A DNA stretch of 64,000 nucleotides. Origin: Marinibaculum pumilum (GTDB lineage: Bacteria > Pseudomonadota > Alphaproteobacteria > Ferrovibrionales > Ferrovibrionaceae). The first letter of the stretch is position 1, and every line of letters begins with the position of its first letter. A program made the position numbers and the translations under genes. The stretch spans positions 62,001 through 126,000 of the forward strand of contig NZ_JBHRTR010000048.1 in the NCBI RefSeq assembly GCF_042646425.1, in the 5' to 3' direction. The notes beneath the pieces were generated by a model that searched no databases, was not told the DNA's origin, and worked only from the letters and a program-made list of their open reading frames with translations. Below, one piece after another: positions 26,961 through 35,488 of the stretch.

Positions 26961-29900
26961 GCGGCAGCGGGCAGGGGGCGCTCTCCTCCGGCGGGGGNNN
27001 NNNNNNNNNNNNNNNNNNNNNNNNNNNNNNNNNNNNNNNNNNNNNNNNNNNNNNNNNNNNNNNNNNNNNNNNNNNNNNNNNNNNNNNNNNNNNNNNNNNN
27101 NNNNNNNNNNNNNNNNNNNNNNNNCGCCGGAGGAGATCGTCCCCTATGCCGAGATGCCGGAAGGCGCGGTGCCCGGCCGGCCGCGTTTCTATGCCACGGC
27201 GCTCGCCCTGACCGACTATGCGACGCCTGCGGTGGTCGAGGCCCATCAGGGCAGGCCGACGAAGGTGGAGGGCAATGCCCGGCATCCGGCCAGCGGCGGT
27301 GCCAGCGACGCCTTCGCCCAGGCGGCCGTGCTGTCGCTCTACGATCCCGACCGGGCGCGGGCGCCGCTGCGCCGCGACGCGCCGGGCCAGGCGGGCGCGA
27401 TCGCCTCCTGGGACCGGCTGCTGGGGGAGCTGCAGCAGCGGCGGCAGGACTGGGCGCGCGACGGTGGCGCCGGCCTGCGCCTGCTCACCCCGCCGGTCTG
27501 TTCGCCCACCCTGGCGGCGCAGATCGGTGCCCTGCTGGCGGCCTATCCGGCCGCGCGCTGGCATGCCTGGGCGCCGCTGAACGAGGACAATGCCCGGCGC
27601 GGCGCGATCCTGGCCTTCGGGCGGCCGCTGCAGCTGCTGCCCGACCTGGCGCGGGCGCGCGCGGTGCTGACCCTGGATGCCGATCCGCTGGGGCCCGGGC
27701 CCGCCCAGGCCATGCTGGCCCGCGGCTGGGCCGCCGCCCGCACGGCCCCCTGTACGGCCGGCGCCGCCGACCGGCCCTTTTCCCGCCTCTATGCCGTGGA
27801 GCCGGCGGTGAGCCTGACCGGCGCGGCCGCCGATCACCGCCTGGCGCTGCCGCCGGACGATCTCACCCTGTTCGCCGGGGCGCTGGCGCAGCGTCTCGGC
27901 AGCGGCAGGCATGGCGGCGATGACGATGCGGCGGCGGTGCGGCGCCTGCCGGCCGCCGCGCGGGCCTTCCTGGATGCCGTCGCAGCGGACCTGGCGGCGG
28001 CGGGCTCGGCCGCCCTGGTGCTGGCCGGTCCGGCGCAGCCGCCGGAAGTGCATGCCCTGGCCCTTGCCATCAACCGGTCGCTCGGTGCCCTGGGCCGCAC
28101 CCTGTCGCTGCTGGAACCGGTGCAGGCGGGACCGCCGCTGCTGCAGCCGTCGCTCGCCGCCCTGGCCGACGACATGGCGCGGGGCGATGTGACGGACCTT
28201 GTCGTGCTTGGCGGCAACCCTGCCCATGACGCGCCGGCCGACCTGGACTTCGCCGCCCGCCTGTCGGCGCTGCCCTTCACCCTGCGGCTGTCCGTCTGGC
28301 CCGACGAGACGGCTTCCCTGTGCCGCTGGCATCTGCCCGAACATCACCCGCTGGAGACCTGGTCGGACGCGCGCAGCGTCGACGGCCGGGCGAGCCTGGT
28401 GCAGCCGCTGATCCGGCCGCTGTTCGACAGCCGCTCCGCGCACGAGGTGCTGGCGATGCTGCAGGGGGAGCCGGGGCGACAGGGCCATGCGATCCTGCAG
28501 GCGCATTGGCGGGACCGGCTCGCTGCCGGCGGGCGCGCCGATGCCGGCGCCTTCGACAGCTGGTGGAAAGCGGCGCTGCGCGACGGCGTGGTGCCGGGCA
28601 GTGCCGCGCCGCCGGTGGATCCGGAGAGCCTGCCTGCACCGCCGCCGGTGGCGCTGCCGCGGCCTGCGATGGCGGCCTCGGCCCGTCCCGGCCTGACCCT
28701 GCTGCTGCGGCCGGACCCCGCCCTGTGGGACGGCCGCTTTGCCGGCAATGCCTGGCTGCAGGAACTGCCGCAGCCCTTCACCAAGCTGGCCTGGGGCAAT
28801 GCCCTGCAGCTGGCGCCGCAGGAGATGGCGGCGCGCGGCCTGGCGGAGGGCGACCTGGTGCGGCTGGCGCATGACGGCGCCGTGCTGGAACTGCCGGTCT
28901 CCGCCCTGCCCGGACTGGCGACCGGCACCGCCGTCTTGCATCTGGGCCATGGCCGCCGCCGGGCCGGCGCGGTGGGCTCCGGGCATGGCACCGATGCCTA
29001 TCCGCTGCGCCGCAGCGGTGCCATGTGGCAGCTGGACGGCATCGCCCTGCGCCGCACCGGCGGCCGTGCCCGCCTGCCGCGGACGCAGAGCCATTTCGGG
29101 GAAGCCGGCCGCGACATCGTGCGCGAAATCGATCTGGCCGCCCTGGCCGGAGGGACTGCGGAGCCGCAGGCGGACCCGCCCAGCCTCTATGCCGCCCCGC
29201 CGGTGCCGCAGGGCCCGCAGGCCTGGGGCATGGCGGTCGACCAGGCCGCCTGCATCGGCTGCAACGCCTGCGTGATCGCCTGCCAGGCGGAGAACAATGT
29301 GCCGGTGGTCGGGCCGGAGGAGATGGAGGCGGGGCGCGACATGCACTGGCTCCGGATCGACACCTATTTCGCAGCCGACACTGCGTCGGGGTCGGGGGCG
29401 GCCCGTGCGCGGTTCCAGCCGGTGCCCTGCATGCATTGCGAAAAGGCGCCCTGCGAGCCGGTCTGCCCGGTGGCGGCATCGGTGCATGACCGGTCGGGCC
29501 TGAACGCCCAGGTCTACAACCGCTGCATCGGTACCCGCGACTGCCAGTCGACCTGCCCCTACCAGGTGCGGCGCTTCAACTTCCGGGACTATGCCGGCGC
29601 GGATGCCTACGCCAATCTGGGCGATCCGCTCTATCGCCTGCAGCGCAATCCGGACGTCAGCGTGCGCAGCCGCGGCGTGATGGAGAAATGCACCTACTGC
29701 GTGCAGCGCATCGCCGGCGCCCGCCAGGATGCCGAGGCGTCGGGCCGGCCGATGCGCGACGGCGACGTCGTGACCGCCTGCCAGGCAGCCTGCCCGACCC
29801 GCGCGATCGCCTTCGGCGACCTGAACGACGACGGGGCGGAGGTGGTGCGCCGCAAGGCGCAGCCGCGCAACTACGCGCTGCTGGGGCATCTGGGGGTCCG

Positions 29901-29988
29901 GCCGCGGACGACCTATCTGGCGCGGCTGCGCAATCCCCACCCCGATCTGTCCGGTGGAGCGGGGGATGCGGAAGGCGGTGCGGAGTGA
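26957..29988 (+). CDS. actB: Alternative complex III iron-sulfur/molybdopterin-like subunit ActB, interrupted by an assembly gap
   Basis: The first 13 codons (26957-26997) and the last 954 (from 27127) lie on either side of the N run; the frames differ by the arbitrary gap length. The body resembles a molybdopterin oxidoreductase (VEAHQGRPTKVEGNARHP) but serves as a scaffold, as ActB lacks Mo in characterised enzymes. The C-terminal ferredoxin-like part has four Cys groups: CIGCNACVIAC, CMHCEKAPCEPVCP, CIGTRDCQSTCP, and CTYC with ACQAACP. In the third group Thr replaces one Cys, consistent with the single 3Fe-4S cluster known in ActB. About 75 N-terminal residues, including the Tat signal, are expected to be missing. 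Confidence 0.92.
26998..27124. other. Assembly gap (N run) inside actB
   Basis: 127 undetermined bases within the N-terminal part of actB. By comparison with the usual ActB N terminus, the real missing sequence is longer, around 200 bases or more; the Tat signal and the first linker are absent. Confidence 0.99.
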
Positions 29989-29990
29989 GC

Positions 29991-31361
29991 ATGGCCGCGC
30001 CCCTGCTGCGGCTGCCCGAGGACCTGCCGGCGGCGCAGCGGCTGTCCTGGCTGACCGCTACGGTCGCCGGGCCGGTGCTGCGGCGGCCGCTGGGCGCTGG
30101 CTGGTGGCTGGCGCTGGCGGCCGCCGGCGCCGGCACGCTGGTCATGTTCGGCGCCATCCTCTGGCTGCTGCTGCACGGCACCGGTGTCTGGGGGCTGAAC
30201 AGCGCCAACATCTGGGGCTTTGCGGTCGCCAACTATGTCTGGTGGATCGGCATCGGCAATGCGGGGACCCTGATCTCCTGCCTGCTGCTGCTGACCCGGC
30301 AGCACTGGCGGGCGGCGATCAACCGCTATGCGGAGACGATGACCCTGGTCGCCGCGGCGATCGCCGGCCTGTTCCCGATCCTGCATCTGGGCCGGCCCTG
30401 GCTGTTCTACTGGCTCCTGCCCTATCCGAACACCATGGACCTCTGGCCGCAATGGCGCAGCGCCCTGGTCTGGGACCTGTTCGCCATCGCCGGCTACCTG
30501 ATCTTTTCCCTGCTGTTCTGGTATGCCGGGCTGATCCCGGACCTGGCCGCCCTGCGCGACCGGGCGCAGGGCCGCTTCGGCCGCCGCGCCTACGGTCTGC
30601 TGGCGCTGGGCTGGCGGGGCGCGGCGCGGCACTGGCAGGCGCATCACAGCTTCTACGGCGCGATGGCGGCGCTGGGCGTGCCGCTGGTGATCTCCGTCCA
30701 CAGCGTGGTGGGGCTGGACTTCGCCATCGGCATCGCGCCGGGCTGGAACGAATCCCTGTTCCCGCCCTATTTCGTGGTCGGGGCGATGTATTCGGGCTTT
30801 GCCATGGTCGCCACCCTGGCGGTGCCGGTGCGCCATTTCCTGGGCCTGCAGGCGCTGATCACCCGCCGCCACTTCGATGCCATCGGCAGGATCCTGCTGC
30901 TCGGCAGCCTGGTGATGGCGGCATCCTACGCCACCGAATGGTTCATCGGCTGGTATGGCGGCGACCCGGCCGCGCGGACCCTGCTGCATTACCGCCTGGC
31001 CGGCGATGCGGCGCCGATGTACTGGGCGATGCTGGCCTGCAATGTCGGGCTGGCACAGGCGCTGTGGTGGCCGCGCCTGCGCCGCAGCCCGGCGGTCCTG
31101 TTCGTCCTGGCGGCCGGCATCAATGTCGGCATGTGGCTGGAACGCGTGCTGATCGTCACCGACAGCCTGTCGCGCAGCCACCTGCCGTCGCAATGGCGCA
31201 GCTTCAGCGCCACCATCTGGGACTGGGCGCTGCTGGGCGGCAGCCTCTGCCTGTTCGCCTTCCTGTTCCTGCTGCTGCTGCGCTTCCTGCCCGCCGTCTC
31301 CATGCACGAGACCCGCAGCCTGCTGCCGCCGGCGGATCCGGCGGAGCGGAGGCGGCCGTGA
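29991..31361 (+). CDS. actC: Alternative complex III membrane subunit ActC (NrfD-like)
   Basis: 456 residues with about ten transmembrane segments, an NrfD/PsrC-type quinol-site subunit. Conserved features are SANIWGFAVANYVWWIGIGNAGTLIS, the HLGRPWLFYWLLPYPNTMDLWPQWRSALVWDLFAI block, and HHSFYGAMAALGVPLVISVHSVVGLDFAI. It docks with ActB and oxidises membrane quinol. The ATG at 29991 is preferred because GGAG stands five bases upstream; a GTG at 29985 overlapping the actB stop is also possible. Its last codons overlap actD. Confidence 0.93.
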   Translation: MAAPLLRLPEDLPAAQRLSWLTATVAGPVLRRPLGAGWWLALAAAGAGTLVMFGAILWLLLHGTGVWGLNSANIWGFAVANYVWWIGIGNAGTLISCLLLLTRQHWRAAINRYAETMTLVAAAIAGLFPILHLGRPWLFYWLLPYPNTMDLWPQWRSALVWDLFAIAGYLIFSLLFWYAGLIPDLAALRDRAQGRFGRRAYGLLALGWRGAARHWQAHHSFYGAMAALGVPLVISVHSVVGLDFAIGIAPGWNESLFPPYFVVGAMYSGFAMVATLAVPVRHFLGLQALITRRHFDAIGRILLLGSLVMAASYATEWFIGWYGGDPAARTLLHYRLAGDAAPMYWAMLACNVGLAQALWWPRLRRSPAVLFVLAAGINVGMWLERVLIVTDSLSRSHLPSQWRSFSATIWDWALLGGSLCLFAFLFLLLLRFLPAVSMHETRSLLPPADPAERRRP

Positions 31362-31870
31362 CAGTGATGCTGGAATTCGCCGCGGCGCCGGCGCTGTTGC
31401 AGGCAATACCCCGCCTGCGCACGGCGGGCCACAGGCCGCTGGAAGCCTTTACGCCCTGCCCGGTGCCGGAACTGGCGGCCGCGCTGGAGCATCCGCCGTC
31501 CCGGGTCCGCCCGGTGATGCTGGCCGCCGCGCTGGCCGGCGCCGTCATCGCCTTCGGCACCCAGACCTGGAGCGCGGTGGTCGACCTGCCGCTCAACGCC
31601 GGCGGCCGCCCGCTCTTTTCCTGGCCGGCCTTCCTGCCAGTGACCTTCGAACTGGCGGTGCTGTTCGCCGCGATCGCCGGCTTCCTGGCCTTCCTGGCGG
31701 CCTGCGGCCTGCCGCGGCTGCACCATCCGCTGTTCGACCTGCCGGCCATGGGCCGGGCGAGCGCGGACCGCTTTCTGCTGGCGGTGGAGCCGGCGGCCGG
31801 GGAGGGGGCCGCACTGCGCCGCCTGGCCGCGGAAGCCGGTGCCATCGCGGTGCATGAGGTGCCGGCGTGA
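31358..31870 (+). CDS. actD: Alternative complex III subunit ActD (DUF3341)
   Basis: 170 residues with two central transmembrane helices (about 48-64 and 90-112). The DUF3341 pattern is present: an N-terminal LLQAIPRLRTAGHRPLEAFTPCPVPEL segment, WPAFLPVTFELAVLFAAIAGFLAFLA, and LHHPLFDLPAMGRASADRFLLAVE at the end. It is a small structural subunit between ActC and ActE. The GTG overlaps the actC stop by four bases; GTG 31364 and ATG 31367 are alternatives. Confidence 0.9.
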   Translation: MTVMLEFAAAPALLQAIPRLRTAGHRPLEAFTPCPVPELAAALEHPPSRVRPVMLAAALAGAVIAFGTQTWSAVVDLPLNAGGRPLFSWPAFLPVTFELAVLFAAIAGFLAFLAACGLPRLHHPLFDLPAMGRASADRFLLAVEPAAGEGAALRRLAAEAGAIAVHEVPA

Positions 31871-32409
31871 GGGGGGCGTCGCTGCCGCCGGCGCTGCTGC
31901 TGCCGACGCTGCTGCTGCCGGCGCTGCTGCTGGTGGCCGCGTGCCGCGATGACGGCCTGGCCCGGCAGCCCAAGGCTACCGCCTACGAGGCGGCGGAGGC
32001 CCTGCCCCGGCAGGCGGCGGCGCAACCGCCGCCCGCCCATACGGTCGCCCGGCCGGCCCCCGCCGGGCTGCGGCCGGCATCGCCTGCCGCCGCGCCGCGA
32101 TCCGGCGCCGAGCTGCTGGCCCGCGGCCGGGAGCGTTTCGCGATCTTCTGCCTGCCCTGCCACGGCGCCGATGGCGGTGGCGGCGGCGAGGTCGTGCGCC
32201 GCGGCTTCCCGGCGCCGCCCAGCCTGCACAGCGCGCGGCTGCGTGCGGCGCCGGCGGCGCATATCCTGCGCGTCATCGCGGAAGGGCAGGGCGCCATGTA
32301 TCCCTATGGCGCAAGGGTGCCGCCGGCCGACCGGCGCGCGATCCTGGCCTATATCCGCGCCCTGCAGCTTGCCGGTCCGGCAGCCGCAGGCGGGGAGGAG
32401 GCGCGATGA
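31867..32409 (+). CDS. actE: Alternative complex III monohaem cytochrome subunit ActE
   Basis: 180 residues. A leucine-rich signal sequence ends in VAAC-RDD, a lipobox, so it should be a lipoprotein anchored on the periplasmic side. After a proline/alanine linker comes a cytochrome c domain with one CLPCH site (FAIFCLPCHGADGGGG) and the axial Met in GQGAMYPYGARVP. In ACIII it delivers electrons to the terminal oxidase. GTG start, overlapping the actD stop. Confidence 0.9.
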   Translation: MRGASLPPALLLPTLLLPALLLVAACRDDGLARQPKATAYEAAEALPRQAAAQPPPAHTVARPAPAGLRPASPAAAPRSGAELLARGRERFAIFCLPCHGADGGGGGEVVRRGFPAPPSLHSARLRAAPAAHILRVIAEGQGAMYPYGARVPPADRRAILAYIRALQLAGPAAAGGEEAR

Positions 32410-33353
32410 ACGCCCTTGCCCCCGCCTGGCTCGCCGCCTGGTGCCTGCTGGCCGCCGTGCCGGCGGGCGCGACGGCCCTGCTGCTGCTCCATGCCCTGAC
32501 CGGCGGGCGCTGGGGCGATGCGCTGGCAGAGGCCCTGCGGCCCGCCGCACGGGCCATGCCGCTGGTGGCGCTGCTGTTCCTGCCGCTGCTGTTCGATCTG
32601 GCAGCGCTCTATCCCTGGGCGGCCGGGGAGGCGCGGCCCGACCTGCCGCCCGATGTGGCCGCCGCCTGGCTGAACCCTGCCGGCTTCACGCTCCGTGCCG
32701 TTGCCATCCTGCTGCTGTGGAGCCTGCTGGGCTGGCTGGCGGCATCGCCGCGCCTGCGGCCGGCACTGGCAGCCCCCGCGCTGGCCGTCCATTCGGTCGC
32801 CGCCTGCATCGCCGGCTTCGACTGGCTGATGAGCCGCGACCCGGACTTCCATGCCACCGCCTTCGGCGCCGCCTTCGCGGTGTCGCAGCTTCTGGCCGCG
32901 CTTGCCTGGTGCGCCTTTGCCGCCGCGCCGAAGCTGCGGCCGGACGAGCGGTCCGACCTGGGGAAGCTGCTGCTCGGCGTCCTGGCCGGTTTCGCCTATC
33001 TCTGGTTCATGATCTTCCTGGTGGCCTGGTCCGGCAACCTGCCGGCGAAGGCGGCCTGGTTCCTCGCCCGCATCGAGGGGCCCTGGCTCGGCATCCTGCT
33101 GGCGCTGCTGGCGGGCGGCCTGCTGCTGCCGCTGGGCCTGCTGTTCACGGATGCGGGCCGGCGTGCGGCCGGCGCCCTGCGCCCGGCCGGTGTGCTGGTG
33201 CTGGCGGGGCTCGGCCTGCTGCAGCTCTGGCTGGTGCGGCCGGAGCCGGCGATCGCCGCGCTGCCATGGCTCGTCCTGCCCCTCGCCGCGTTCTGTGCCG
33301 TGGCCATGATCCGGCAGCGGCTTGGGCGGGCGCCGGCGCGGGGGGCGGTATGA
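32406..33353 (+). CDS. actF: Alternative complex III membrane subunit ActF
   Basis: 315 residues with about ten hydrophobic segments, weakly similar in layout to ActC as ActF is in known complexes. Family-like stretches are AAWLNPAGFTLRAVAILLLWSLLGW, HSVAACIAGFDWLMSRDPDFHATAFGA and GFAYLWFMIFLVAWSGNLPAKAAWFLARIEGPW. It is shorter than many ActF proteins, which reach about 400 residues. ATG start inside the actE stop region, and the stop overlaps the next small gene. Confidence 0.85.
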   Translation: MNALAPAWLAAWCLLAAVPAGATALLLLHALTGGRWGDALAEALRPAARAMPLVALLFLPLLFDLAALYPWAAGEARPDLPPDVAAAWLNPAGFTLRAVAILLLWSLLGWLAASPRLRPALAAPALAVHSVAACIAGFDWLMSRDPDFHATAFGAAFAVSQLLAALAWCAFAAAPKLRPDERSDLGKLLLGVLAGFAYLWFMIFLVAWSGNLPAKAAWFLARIEGPWLGILLALLAGGLLLPLGLLFTDAGRRAAGALRPAGVLVLAGLGLLQLWLVRPEPAIAALPWLVLPLAAFCAVAMIRQRLGRAPARGAV

Positions 33354-33706
33354 GCGGGCACTGGCAGGACAGAGCGGACGCATGGCCCGAGCCCGAGGTG
33401 GCATCGCGGCCCGTCCTGTGGCTCGCGCTCGGCGTCCTGCTGCTGCTGGCCGGCAGCCTTGCGGTGACGGCGGCGGTCTTCGAACTCTCGCCCACCGGTA
33501 CCGGCCCCGACAGGATCGCGCCGCTGCCGGACCTGCCGCTGCGGGGCGTGGACCTGCAGGCGCAGCCGGCGCCGCCGGCCGCCGCACCGCCGCCGCCCGC
33601 GCTGCGGCGTGCGATGGCTGCGGTGGCGGCACGGCCGCAGCCGCTCGCCCCGCTGACACCGGCAGAGATGGAGCGCTTCCGCGGCGGCGGGGAGGCCGGG
33701 AGATGA
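33350..33706 (+). CDS. Small proline-rich single-pass membrane protein of the act-cox operon
   Basis: 118 residues: a polar N-terminus, one transmembrane helix (about 23-44, PVLWLALGVLLLLAGSLAVTAAV), and a periplasmic tail rich in Pro and Ala. I recognise no family. It is locked into the operon by four-base overlaps on both sides, between actF and the SCO gene, so it is likely a minor complex subunit or assembly factor. Some ACIII complexes contain small extra subunits of unknown role. Confidence 0.7.
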   Translation: MSGHWQDRADAWPEPEVASRPVLWLALGVLLLLAGSLAVTAAVFELSPTGTGPDRIAPLPDLPLRGVDLQAQPAPPAAAPPPPALRRAMAAVAARPQPLAPLTPAEMERFRGGGEAGR

Positions 33707-34536
33707 GCCGCCGGCTGCGCATGGCTGTCCTGCCGCCGGCCGCCCTGCTGGCGCTCTGCCTCTGCCTCGCCGCACCGGCGACCGCCGGATTGACCCGGGC
33801 GGAGCTGGACGATGTTGGCGTGACCCTGCCGCCCCAGGCGCGGCTGCCGCTGGCGGCGCCGTTCCGCGATGCGCAGGGGCAGGCCCTGACCCTGGGCGAA
33901 GCCGCCGGCGGCCGGCCGGTGGCGCTGTTCCCGGTCGACTATGGCTGCCGCATGGTCTGCGGCGTCGCGCTGCAGGCGCTGGCCGGGCTGGTCGCCGAGC
34001 TGCCGCCGGAAGCGGCGCGCGGCTGGCGCCTGCTGGTGGTCGGCCTGGACCCGGCCGACGGCCCGCAGGAGGCCGCCGCGGCCCGCACCCGGTTCCTGGC
34101 CGACCTGCCCGCCGTGGCGCCGGAGCTGCGCTTCCTGACCGGCGATGCGGCGGCGATCGGCGCGGTGACCGGCGCGGTCGGCTATCGCTATGCCTATGAC
34201 GCGGAACGTGGCGAATTCGCGCATCCGGTAGCCATGGCGCTGGCCGGCCGCGACGGCCGGCTGGCCCGGGTGCTCTCGCCGCTGGCGGCGCGGGGAACGG
34301 ACCTGCGCCTAGCGCTTCAGGAATCCGGCCGCGCGCCGGACGGCCTGGTCCAGGCGGTGCGCGCGCTGTGCTATCGCTTCGACCCGGCGACCGGCCGCTA
34401 TACCGTGCTGGTTGACCGGGTGATGACCGGCCTGGCGCTGCTCAGCGCCGGGCTGCTGGCAGCCGGCGTGCTGTGGCTGCTGAGGCGGGAGCGCCGGCGG
34501 CGGCGCGACGGCGCGACGGAGGCCGGCCATGGCTGA
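33703..34536 (+). CDS. SCO1/SenC-type copper chaperone
   Basis: 277 residues: a signal sequence (about 1-28), a thioredoxin-like domain with the copper-binding C-x3-C pair (DYGCRMVCGV) and the distal His (FAHPVAMALAGRDG), and a C-terminal transmembrane helix (about 240-262) ending in an Arg-rich tail. It delivers copper to the CuA site of the subunit II encoded next. An ATG with GGGAG overlaps the stop of the previous gene; its end overlaps coxB by eight bases. The C-terminal anchor is unusual for SCO proteins, which are mostly N-terminally anchored, but occurs in SCO proteins encoded in ACIII-caa3 loci. Confidence 0.88.
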   Translation: MSRRLRMAVLPPAALLALCLCLAAPATAGLTRAELDDVGVTLPPQARLPLAAPFRDAQGQALTLGEAAGGRPVALFPVDYGCRMVCGVALQALAGLVAELPPEAARGWRLLVVGLDPADGPQEAAAARTRFLADLPAVAPELRFLTGDAAAIGAVTGAVGYRYAYDAERGEFAHPVAMALAGRDGRLARVLSPLAARGTDLRLALQESGRAPDGLVQAVRALCYRFDPATGRYTVLVDRVMTGLALLSAGLLAAGVLWLLRRERRRRRDGATEAGHG

Positions 34537-35488
34537 CCTGGCGCTGGTGCCGGAGACCGCCTCCGCCGCCGCGGCGCGCACCGACCTGCTGTTCCTGGTG
34601 CTGCTGGCCTTCTCCGCCGCGATCACCCTGCTGGTGGCGGTGCTGATCACCCTGTTCGCGATCCGCTATCGCGCCGGGACGCAGCGCGACCGCGGCCCGC
34701 TGCCGGGGCCGCTGCGGCGGGAGGTGGAGCTGGGCTGGACCCTGGCGACCCTGTTCCTGGCGGTGATCATCTTCGTCTGGGCGGTGGTGCAGGACCTGGG
34801 CTATCTGCGCCCGCCGGCGGAGGCGCTGGAGATCGACGTGCTGGCCAAGCAGTGGATGTGGCGGGTGCGCCACCCGGCCGGCCCGCGGGAGATCAACCGC
34901 CTGCACCTGCCGCGCGGGCGCGACGTCGTGCTGCGCATGAATTCCAGCGACGTGATCCATTCCTTCTATCTGCCCGCCTTCCGGGTGAAGCAGGACGTGG
35001 TGCCGGGCCGCACCACAAGCCTCTGGTTCCGGCCGGAGAAGACCGGCCGCTTCCGCCTGTTCTGCGCCGAGTATTGCGGCACCGACCACAGCCGCATGAC
35101 CGGCGAGGTGGTGGTGATGGAGCCGGAGGACTATGCCCGCTGGCTCGATGCCCGGCCGGCGGGCGACGGGCTGGCCGCCCGGGGGGAGGCGTTGTTCACG
35201 GGATTGGGCTGCGCGGGCTGCCACCTGTCGGACAGCGGCCGCCGGGCACCGGTCCTGGCGGGGCTGGCCGGGCGGCCGGTGCTGCTGGCCGACGGCAGCC
35301 GGGTGATCGCGGACCGGCGCTACCTGATGGACGCGATCCTGCGGCCGCGGCAGGAGGTGGCGGCCGGCTACGCGCCGGTCATGCCGGGCTATGACGGCAT
35401 CCTGTCGGAGGGCGAGCTGGCGGCGCTGATCGCCTATCTGCAGCGCCTGGACGGCCCGGAAGCGGTGCAGGCGGGAGACGGGGAATGA
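34529..35488 (+). CDS. coxB: Cytochrome c oxidase subunit II with fused cytochrome c domain (caa3 type)
   Basis: 319 residues. Two N-terminal transmembrane helices (about 17-45 and 69-91), a cupredoxin domain with the CuA signature FCAEYCGTDHSRM and upstream DVIHSFYLPAF, and a C-terminal monohaem domain with CAGCH and distal Met in GYAPVMPGYDG. The fused haem makes it a caa3-type subunit II that accepts electrons directly from ACIII or a soluble cytochrome. KQWMWRV is conserved. The ATG overlaps the SCO gene. Confidence 0.95.
   Translation: MADLALVPETASAAAARTDLLFLVLLAFSAAITLLVAVLITLFAIRYRAGTQRDRGPLPGPLRREVELGWTLATLFLAVIIFVWAVVQDLGYLRPPAEALEIDVLAKQWMWRVRHPAGPREINRLHLPRGRDVVLRMNSSDVIHSFYLPAFRVKQDVVPGRTTSLWFRPEKTGRFRLFCAEYCGTDHSRMTGEVVVMEPEDYARWLDARPAGDGLAARGEALFTGLGCAGCHLSDSGRRAPVLAGLAGRPVLLADGSRVIADRRYLMDAILRPRQEVAAGYAPVMPGYDGILSEGELAALIAYLQRLDGPEAVQAGDGE

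Noticed and set aside
26932..29940. A 1002-codon open frame on the minus strand opposite actB
   Set aside because: It has His/Arg/Gly-rich, low-complexity composition and no domains, spans the N run, and is the mirror of a well-supported gene in GC-rich DNA.
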